DNA of 64,000 nucleotides from Selaginella moellendorffii (taxonomy: Eukaryota; Streptophyta; Lycopodiopsida; Selaginellales; Selaginellaceae): positions 3,712,880 through 3,776,879 of the forward strand of contig NW_003314261.1 in NCBI RefSeq assembly GCF_000143415.4. The letters are read 5' to 3'. This document shows positions 55,243 through 64,000 of this stretch, piece by piece. Under the pieces are notes generated by a model. It ran no database searches. It saw only the letters and a list, made by a program, of their open reading frames with translations, and was not told the DNA's origin. The position numbers and the translations under genes are program-made. Numbering within the stretch: the first letter of the stretch is position 1; every line of letters starts with the position of its first letter.

Positions 55243-58200
55243 ATTATTGGAGATAAGGGGCACTTTTGATTGTCTCTGAGGAGTGTTTGAATTTAGAATT
55301 TTGGTTTAAATTTAGTTTTTGCATTGTTTAACTTTTTCCATTTCCTTTCTTTTATTATTATTATTTTAGAATTTTGGTTTAAATTTAACTTTTGCATTGT
55401 CTAGATCTTTCTTTCCTTCTAGCTTTTTTCAATTTTTTTTCTTTTACTCTTTCTTTTTCATTCATCTTCATGACAGAGTAGCAATCTCCTCCTCATTTAA
55501 CTTTGGAGTAAAAGTTGGTGCAATTGTTTGATGTTATGTGATTGCAATTGAACAACCAAACTTAATTGATAGCGACATTCATGGCACATAGTACAACTCC
55601 TCTTGCTCTTGGTGTTAATCCTCGTGTTTGGCTTGAGTTCTTTCGTGGGAATCTTAGGGATGATGTGTACCACTAGTTCAATCACTTCATGGTGATTGCC
55701 ACATATCATTCTTGGGATGATGTTCGACATTTGTGTGAGTTTCCCATGTGTCTCCAAGGGACACCACTACAGTGGTACACTAGCCATTCATAAGGATTAG
55801 AGTATTCTTTTGGACATCTTGAAATACATATTCAAATATGCCAACGATTGTGATAGTGCCTTCTAATAATTGCATCATCTTTGTCAAGGGCCATTTTAGT
55901 CAGTGATGGAATTTGGTATTTATTTCTGAAGCTTTTTGCTTCATGTGGAGCCAAATATATCGGAGCAAATCAAGCTAGGAATGTTGTGGCCAACACATTG
56001 TCAAGATCTTGTAGAACTTATATATGCACTTGTTTCAGCCACCCTTGACGATGCTTTTTGCTTGGCACAACATTATGAGATATCACTTTTTCCACTTCTC
56101 GTTACGCATCCTTCAACTCCCCTTCATGTGGGAGATGGTCCTATTCTAATGGAGGTTGATGCTATTGTTGTTTGAGTTCAAGGACAAGGGCGAGGACATG
56201 GTTATGGTTGTGATATTCTCTACTAGGCATATGATAAAGTTGGCCACATTTATCAGTATTGTCGGCATTTTTCAGATTGGCAGCCTCCATTTCCTAGGTG
56301 AAGACCTTGGTGTCAACAATGTCCTATTGGTACTATTGTAATAAAAGGTTTGGACATCGAGATGCCTCAAGGAAACGAAGAGTTGTGCAAGTAACAGAGG
56401 GATCTTACGTGAATAAGTCAGTGACCCCTTCATTTTTCTTTTGGGAGTATTATCAAGGAGTTCATTTAACATTAGTTCATCAAGTGTTTTCTTTCTAAGC
56501 TTGTTTTTATAATAAGAGGTCTCCTATTATTCTCTCCGTGTTGGTTGATATAGATTTGAGTTTATCTTCTATTGCTCGATCTATTGCCACACATTGCTGT
56601 CTATATTTGCATCATGCGGCAGAGCTAGTTTTTATTCTTTATGGTAATGGCCATACACATATATGTGCACGAGATGAGGTGAACTTAATTGTGCGTATGG
56701 GCGATCTTAAGCTTGAGTTGTAGTTATTGCGGATGGTGTTGAGTCAAGCTTTTAACCTCATCTTTTGTATGGATTAATTGCAGCACAATCATACCAAGTG
56801 TGACTTTGAGGCTTTTTCTTCTAATCTCATACTTCCTTATATTTCATCCATTCCTCTCACTTCCATACTTCTTCGTCCTTTTGCTTCTACTTCTGCTTTT
56901 ATTACTTTTGTCTCCCCATTACTTCTTTTTCTATTTCTGTCTTGTTTCACACTTCCCTTCTCCAATCCCTTTGATGGTATTTGTGTTGCAGTAGTTGACT
57001 AGCTTATGAAAGAGTATGTTGATCTTTTTAAATTTGACCTATTGTCTGGGGCTAAGATTGCCATGTCATTCGATTTCAATTGGGGATGCTCGTCCAATCA
57101 AGGTTTATGTTTGTTGTTGGTCACCCAAAGAGATGAAGATTTTGCATGCAAATGTCAAGGAAATGTTGGAAAAGGGTGTTCTTTGAAAGTTGTGGAGTTT
57201 TTGGGTATGTGAACCTCATTTTGTAATGAATCCTGATGGGAATATTTATTTTTACATTGATTATCGCTTGTTAAATGAAGTGATGATCCTGAATGTGTAC
57301 TCTTTTCCTCACACTATTGATCTCTTGGATTATTTAGGGAGAAGTCATTAGTTCACCAAGTTAGATCTTGCTATTAGGTACTGGCAAGTACCAATGGTTG
57401 AAGAAGATATTCTTAAAACTGCTTTTCGTATACTATTTTATTTGTATAAATTTTTGGTGATGCCGTTTGGTTTGAACAATGCTCTAGCAACATTCTAGTG
57501 GATGATGGATGAGGCTCTTTGCAATATGCTGAAGGTGACTACTGACTTCATTAATGATGTCTTGATCTACTCAAAGGGGATGTGGGAGGAATATATCCGT
57601 GATTTCTGTAAAGTGTTAGATTAGCTATGGGAAGTTGGTTTAAAGCTAAAATAGTCGAAGTGCATGTTTGGGTCCAAGGACACAATTTATCTAGGGTACC
57701 ATATTTCTCGTGAGGGTTTGCAAGTTGATCATGACAAACTTGTGGTTATTCTAAAGTTCCTTACTTCGAAGTGTGAATGATATGCAACGCTTCTTGGGCA
57801 AGATGGAGTATTTTGGTTGTTTTGTGAATCATCTTTCTAATTGCACTACATCATTGCGAGTGTTGCTGAAGTCATCAATATCATCTTTCATCTAGTCGGC
57901 GGATTATGAGTAGGTGTTCATAGATCTCAAAAGGTTATTAATGATTTTGGCTTATCTTAACCTTTCTTTTTGCTTGTAAATGCTTCTAATATTGGTCTTG
58001 GAAGTGTATTGATGCAAGAGAGCCCGAGTGTGCCTAATCAATGCCATCCCATTGCATATATAAGCCATACATTACAACAAGTAGAGGCGAATTACTCCAT
58101 GTCAAAGGAGTGTTTAATAGTAGTATGGGGTTTCAAGAAATTTCATGCATATCTACATAGTTTTCTAACGTTATTGAAAGGTGATTATGCTGTTGTTACC

Positions 58201-59170
58201 TCATTATTGAAGCGAAAGAACTTGGTTGGTCATACTGTTTAGTGGGCTTTGAACCTTTAGATATATAATTTTACAGATGCCCTTTCTCAAGCTCCTCTTC
58301 CTTCTTCATTCTCTTTTCATGTTTTTGATAAGCCTGTTATTCCAGCATCTATGGATTTTTTAGACGAGGATTTTTTACTATCGGTAGTTGCTGTACTTGA
58401 TGTTCAGTGTCCACAAGGTGTAGAGCAAGATTTCTCTTGATGAAGTTTGCAAGGCTCAAAAGATTGAGTCATAGATTTGAAAGCTTTGAAATGGGTTTGA
58501 AAATCCTGCATCACTTACTGATAACTTGCCAACTTTAAAAAGCTTTGACCCAAGCCTTGCTAAACAATGCTTTTTTCTAGTGCCACAAAAATAAAAGAAG
58601 AAAAAAGGAAGAAGACAAGGATGAGATTTTGCGTATTGAAGATAGCATTCCAGCATTTACATTTTCAATATTGCCTTGAAGATAGCCTTTTTTATTTAGT
58701 GGGGATGGATCCTAATGATCATTTACAACTAGTGGTGCTTTCAATCTTTATTCCACAGTTTCTTCATGCTTATCATTATTCTCTTATTTTAGGTGGGCAT
58801 AAGGGATATTGTCATGTGACTGAGAATTGTATAGGTCTTTTTATTAGCTGAAGATGCAACGTGATGTTATTTAATATGTGTGTAGTTGCATTTGGTGCCA
58901 ATCTCATAATACTCCCCCTCGTGTTGCAAAAGGACGGGTGGAGTCAATTGTAATTTCCCATCCGTTTGAGTTGGTAGTGTTTGATCTTATGGGACTTTTT
59001 CCACAATCGACTGTTAACAATGAGTATGTTATTGTTACTTTTGACTACTTAACTCCCTAGATGGAAGTTAGTGCTCTTGCTAGCACCTCTATAATTGCTA
59101 TAGGATACTTCCTCCTCAATTGAGTGGTGTTCCAACATTCTTGTCTAAAGCAGATTCTTTTAAATAATAG

Positions 59171-59756
59171 TGTAAGCAACCAAAGAAAACAACTCTAGAA
59201 ATAATTCATTGGGGTTCAAATATAGAAAAAAAGGGCCCATGAACAAGAGTGCACCCTTTTTTATAATTGGTTAAGGGTTTTGGGATACTTGGGATTAAGT
59301 TTGAATAATACTAGGTTGGGTGACTTCTCGAGAAGCTCAAACTCAAAAGGTTATATTTGGTATCAAAGAAGTCTCAGTCTGACTTTATTGGTTGGTTAGG
59401 GGAATCACACCATATGTTGATTGACATCTGGCAGGTCCAGTTTACTTTGGCTATGCTTAACCCAAGGGGTAAAGTGTCAAGAGAGCGGGGCTCTCAGAAG
59501 AGCTGCGGGTCTTAACTTCCATTCACGAAGGTGTGAAATTGCAGGGAAGTGTGATGGAATGTAAGCAACCAAAGAGAATGACTTGAGAGACGATCCATTG
59601 AGGTTCAAATATAGAAGGAAAGGGCCTATGAACAAGAGTGCACCCCCTTTTTCTAATCAGTTAAGGGTCTTGGGATACTTAGGGTTAATTGTCCTTAGGT
59701 TTGAATAATATTGGGTTGAGTGACTTTTTGGGAAGTCCAAATTCAAGAGGTTATAA
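59171..59756 (+). mobile_element. TRIM-like miniature LTR element nested in gypsy integrase
   Basis: Two direct repeats (59171-59355 and 59560-59756), about 85% alike by eye, both start TGTAAGCAACC and end GGTTATA. The 204-bp internal part starts with TGGTATCAAAG (59358-59368), a near match to the iMet-tRNA primer site TGGTATCAGAG, and ends in a purine-rich stretch before the second repeat. No coding capacity. Size and layout match TRIMs. A clear target-site duplication was not found. The integrase reading resumes on the far side. Confidence 0.75.
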
Positions 59757-60410
59757 AAATTTCCCATATTTATGGCTGAGGTATTTCACGTTTGAACATC
59801 GTGGTTAAAGATATGCCATACTTTCACAAGTGCTTATTATCCACAATCATATGGTTTGGTGGAATGGCTTATTCAGACCTTCAAAGGGTTGATTGCAAAA
59901 TACGTGAATTTTCAGCATTCAGATTGGGATGGTTATTTACTATCTCTTCGGTATGTATATGTTACAAGGGTGTAGAGTTCTATTGGTACTTCACCATATA
60001 AACTCTTATATGGTCCTGATCTAATACTGCCAACGGAGTTGGATTTGCCTTTGTGATTGCCATAGGCTGCCGATGCTAGGTCATGGGATTAGTATTTGAC
60101 GAACATTCTTCCACTCATTTGAGTAGAGTCTATTGAACACATAAGCCACATATAAATGGGACAATAACGGCACTATAACTCCTATTATCATCCATCTACA
60201 GAGTATAAACTGAATGACTTAGTGTTAGTGCATTTTCCCCATTTCATGATACATGATTTGTCTAAGAGGCTCCTTGCTCTATGGAAAGGTCTATATTACA
60301 TGGTGCAAAAAGTTAGACCACAAGTTTATGAGGTTAATCCTCCAGAAATTGTGCATGTGCAGCGGCTAAAATGCTTTGTATATCTTCCATCATTCCAAGA
60401 GGAGGGATGA

Positions 60411-60560
60411 TGTGAGGTCCAAGTGTACAATTATGATGCCGATGGAATTTTGGTAGCCATTAGATTGGTTTCAATCTAGACCACTTGCTACTATATATAA
60501 GCTAGACTTTGGGCTAATTGATATGCACATTTTCTGTATTCCCTTTCCATATTCCATGCA
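60411..60560 (+). repeat. 3' LTR of gypsy element
   Basis: About 150 bp. It follows the purine-rich tract and ends TGCA. It pairs with the 5' LTR. Confidence 0.8.
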
Positions 60561-61844
60561 CTTATAAACCCTTATTTCTATTTCTTTTGAGATATTTAAT
60601 TGTCAGGTGAAGCCATGAAATGGGAAAGGAAGGTGATCATCAAGGACCTACACCATCTCAAGGACTACTCAGTTTGGGACTTGTCATAATTGGCTTGTGC
60701 CTCGTTTAGGAGTATTAAGAGCTCAAGTCCTACTTGAAGTAGCTGCATCCCCTCTGCCCATGCTGTGCTAATTTTGATTACTTCAACAATCATCATGTGA
60801 TCCATCTCTATTACAAGTGTTGTGGCTACAAACATTGCAAATTCACATTATAAGCGACTAATTTTTCCATTCTACTTTAGCCACTTAACCACATTTTCGA
60901 CCACTTGGAGGAATCTTACTCACAACCTCCATAAGTCCTATTTCGGACTTGGGCTTGCTACCCCCGAGAATGGCATCCCCGCCACTCAACCTGTGCACTT
61001 GGTCCAAGTGCTCCACGTGTCTGATCCCATGACCGACACTCAAAAGTACCATCGACATAGCAGCCTGTTATGCTAAGGCTATACCTAATCACCTTTGCCG
61101 CACTAGTGGTCCAATACCACTTGCATCACAATCCTACCTCTCCAAGACTGGGCCAACCATCCATGAGTGGTCACTATAGATCCACTCCTTAGCATCCTTT
61201 GGATGCCCACCGAAAAGGAGAATAGCCTTCCCAATATTCCTCTTTCAATCCCAACCAAGTCCCATCCTACCCATGGCCGTGTTCACCAACACTGCCATTG
61301 GGTCAAGGCCCACAGGCCCGACCACTAAGTCCCAATGCCCTCTGGGACTTCCTTACCATGTGACTATGTCCTTAGTCACTATGCCAGAGGTCTGCTCTTC
61401 TTCCTTTCCACAGTCTAGGACTTTGGGGCAATATTTCGGAACACCATGGCCTTACGCGAGCCACCTGGGTACTCTCTCTGCCTTCTACCCTTAGGTGCTC
61501 TAGCCATGGGCTTAGAGTGAGGTTCTGTTGAGCTATGCCTAGTATCCAAGTAAGTAGTGCCACCCACAGTTGGACTGAGAGCATCGGCCAGTCGATCTCC
61601 TGGGGGAACTAGAGTCGGCTCCTGAACACTTCACTAAGCTACCCCGCTTGTCGGTTTATGTTCACTCTAGTCTTGGACTTCCCAGTGGGCAGCTCCTCAC
61701 CCAAAACTGGGTACAGCCTTCCTGGGCCAAACTAGCCTTTCCTAGCCAAACTGGCTCCACTGTAGTCCTCCCCCTTACTATACTTTTGGAGCTCACCAAA
61801 CCCCCTAGGGTCTGGGAGACGAATGCTTTGGGCTTTCACCCTCT
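60561..61844. other. Unrecognised repeat-like DNA
   Basis: No gene recognised. Short open frames only, none with a known product. It is probably decayed transposon DNA. Confidence 0.35.
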
Positions 61845-62345
61845 CAGACTCGGACTGGGGCTCAAGCTCAGTCTCGGACTTGGACTCGGACTCGGGCTCA
61901 GGCTCAGCTTGGCCTTGGCCTCAGTCTTGGTCTCGGTCTCGGTCCCGGTCTCGGCCTCGATCTCGGTCCCGGTCTCGGCCTCGGTCTCGGTCCCAGTCTC
62001 GGTCTCAGTTCCAGTCTCGGTCCCGGTCTCGGTCTTGACCTCGGACTCCATCTCGGGTCCTTCTCGGACTCCATCTCGGACTCCATCTCGGGTCCATCTC
62101 GGACTCCATCTCAGTCCATCTTGGACTCCATCTCCGACTCCGTCTCGGTCCATCTCGGGTCCATCTCGGACTCCATCTGGGACTCCATCTTGGACTCCAT
62201 CTGGGACTCCATCTCGGACTCCGTCTCAGTCCATCTCGGGTCCATCTTGGACTCCATCTCAAACTCCATCTCGGACTCCATCTTAGTCCATCTTGGACTC
62301 CGTCTCGATCCATCTCGGGTCCATCTTGGACTCCATCTCGGGCAC
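61845..62345. repeat. Hexamer/12-mer minisatellite
   Basis: To about 62035 the array is built on variants of a 6-bp unit (CTCGGT, CTCGGC, CTCGGA). After that the unit is about 12 bp (CTCGGACTCCAT and variants). Both strands stay open in some frames because of the period, giving spurious Ser/Arg-rich ORFs. Confidence 0.85.
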
Positions 62346-64000
62346 TCCCACATATCATGTGTTCGTCCTTTTGGGTCCCTTTTTTAGAGCCTTGTTTATT
62401 GCTCGCTTCGTGCTCATTCCTCGAGCACTTTGTTGGGAGTTCCACTCCAGCTCTCGACCTATCAAGTTAGAGCTTTTAGTCCAAACGTGTTACGCTCGTT
62501 TGGCTTTTGCTTCAGCCACTACCACGTGGCACCCTTCCGGCTCCACTTTGGGGCCTAAGGATTTTGTGTCTCACAACTCCACCACCCATACATGAAGTTC
62601 GATGTCCTCATTGAATGGTAAACCCTTTTTTAAAGTAACACCTGCAGGTATTACCATTTCCATCCTTGGCACCCAACCAATATTTGTCTATGGTTTGACC
62701 CCAAAAGCTCACCATGCTTTGTCCATCCTCTAAGGAGCATAGTCTCTCCAACATAGAGACTCACTCGACCACCTGGGGTGGTTTGCTCCCTTTTATTAGT
62801 TCAGTTCTCGCTAAACACGTTAGAGACACCCTTTCTAACTCAATTCCACTACTCATTTTCGAGTAGTCTTAAATTCCATTGACATAACCTTTGCACTTTG
62901 GAACTTTTAATTTTGTCTTCTCAAAGTCAATTTCCTAGGTGTCTCTGACACCTTACGTTGCACATGGTGCAACTCCACTTCCCTATCCTATGAAGTTCTT
63001 TATTTGAGGGTACCATCATCCTCTCTCCGATATCGTGCCACCTTTGGCACTAAGTTCCAGTTATCATAATTGGTGCTAGGGCTACCCACGGCCCTATTAT
63101 TTGGCTACCTTACCGCTTCCCCCTTTGGAGTATCCACTTTCGCCAAATCGGAGCAGTTGGGAATCCACCCTTGGGGAAACATTGCCTTTCCCACAATCCG
63201 TTAGCACCCAACACATTAGTGTTCTCGGCCTAACTTTGCCATTTGGATTCTTTCCCATGATTCCCATGGCTCTTTTCTTAGCCACTAGTCTTTTGCTCCT
63301 ATCCTTGATTGTTGCACCCAACAACATAGGATCGTTACCTCCATTTTCAAGGTTTCCTTTCAGTTCCATAGCAAACACTTTGCTTTGCCAAGTCCAGAGA
63401 GTGTTCACCCCTAATACGTCTCTTTAACATTTTCTGCTATGGGCTCTATCCATGGCCCAACTTTTGAGACCCTCCCATAGGTCTTTTATAGAGACTACTT
63501 TCCTCGGACTCACTATGCCATCGCATGGACATAACTTATTTCCCTTAAGGTGTTCTTCCCACTTGGTCACCTTGACCAAGCCACACCATTATTAATAGTT
63601 CAAATCAACACTTTGAACTAGAAATCATATTCCTTAACCCAAACAAAGACTTTCTCCTTGTTTAGCTACAAAATCACCTAGTGATCTCATCTTGACCCTT
63701 TAATAGGTCTACCAATAGGAACTAGGTCTTCCAGACCCTTCTACATTGTTGACTATGACTTCGGGGGCATCCCCCACACTTGGCGGTGTGCCCAAGCCAA
63801 CCCTTCCGGCCAAGGATCCATAGCAACTGAGACTAGGTGTCCTCATCTCATTCACCATGTCCTTGGTGCCCTTTGCACCAAAGTGTTCAAGTTAGATATG
63901 CCAAGCTTTCACTCTAAGCAATGCAACCGTGCATCACGACTCTGGGGCATCCCCCGCTTGGTAGTGTGCCCAAGCCAATCTCCTCATTGAGAGTCCATGA
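62346..64000. other. Unrecognised repeat-like DNA at window end
   Basis: No gene recognised. A segment around 63760-63800 (GGCATCCCCCxC, TGTGCCCAAGCCAA) recurs at about 63945-63980. No LTR, tRNA or protein domain could be identified. Confidence 0.35.

Larger units (their letters stand above)
55082..60560 (+). mobile_element. Decayed Ty3/gypsy LTR retrotransposon
   Basis: The LTRs are short: 5' LTR 55082-55242 (starts TGTGAAGTC) and 3' LTR 60411-60560 (starts TGTGAGGTC, ends TGCA), similar over most of their length. A purine-rich tract (AAGAGGAGGGATGA) lies just before the 3' LTR. Inside are remnants in the usual order: gag-like frame (about 55936-56175); reverse transcriptase (YIDYRLLN at about 57260, [18 protein letters not shown]); RNase H (about 57970-58240); integrase with the zinc-finger-like and core region (VVFDLMGLFPQST, EYVIVTFDYLT); and a C-terminal part ending at 60410. 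RT-RNaseH before integrase is the Ty3/gypsy order. Many stops show it is dead. A TRIM-like element splits the integrase region. Confidence 0.88.

Noticed and set aside
61648-62286. Open frame rich in Ser, Val and Pro
   Set aside because: It lies largely in the hexamer/12-mer array and stays open only because the period is a multiple of three.

Overview
This is plant nuclear DNA, most likely from a lycophyte of the Selaginella type. Almost every multi-exon gene has GT-AG introns of about 50-100 nt. Genes are dense, several pentatricopeptide repeat (PPR) genes have no introns, and plant-only families are present (HIPP, YUCCA, VAMP72, Vapyrin, BAHD). The genus is inferred from gene style and from memory; no search was run.

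Layout. 1-10.7 kb holds ordinary single-copy genes on the + strand: a 5'-truncated thioredoxin-AlgH/UPF0301 fusion, a HIPP metallochaperone, a myotubularin phosphatase, an AT-hook/zinc-finger protein, cytosolic triosephosphate isomerase and a small C2 protein. 10.8-17.3 kb is a tandem duplication of an LRR receptor-like protein gene plus a BAHD acyltransferase. The first LRR copy and its BAHD partner are decayed. The second LRR copy is intact except for a 100-N assembly gap, and the second BAHD copy carries frameshifts.

17.3-29.8 kb contains two copies of a four-gene block: protein kinase (-), LAF3-like amidohydrolase (-), JmjC oxygenase (-) and PPR gene (+). A third, inverted and partial copy lies at 51.3-54.6 kb. 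Gene loss is complementary: amidohydrolase and JmjC are intact only in block A, the PPR gene only in block B, and the kinase in blocks B and C.

29.9-48.8 kb is dense and mostly single-copy: Vapyrin (MSP plus ankyrin repeats, a gene of arbuscular mycorrhizal symbiosis), two PPR genes, SmB, a GDSL lipase, a VAMP72 R-SNARE, a DUF3429 membrane protein, a YUCCA-type flavin monooxygenase, a TMEM135/Tim17-like membrane protein and an FCP1-like phosphatase that looks internally duplicated with a dead first half.

48.8-64 kb is AT-rich and repeat-rich. It holds the inverted block C and a decayed Ty3/gypsy retrotransposon with short LTRs, whose integrase region is split by a TRIM-like miniature LTR element. 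Beyond that lie a 6/12-bp minisatellite and unrecognised repeat-like DNA. No tRNA, rRNA or CRISPR array was recognised. Exon limits were read by eye from splice signals and reading frame, so single-base details should be treated as predictions.
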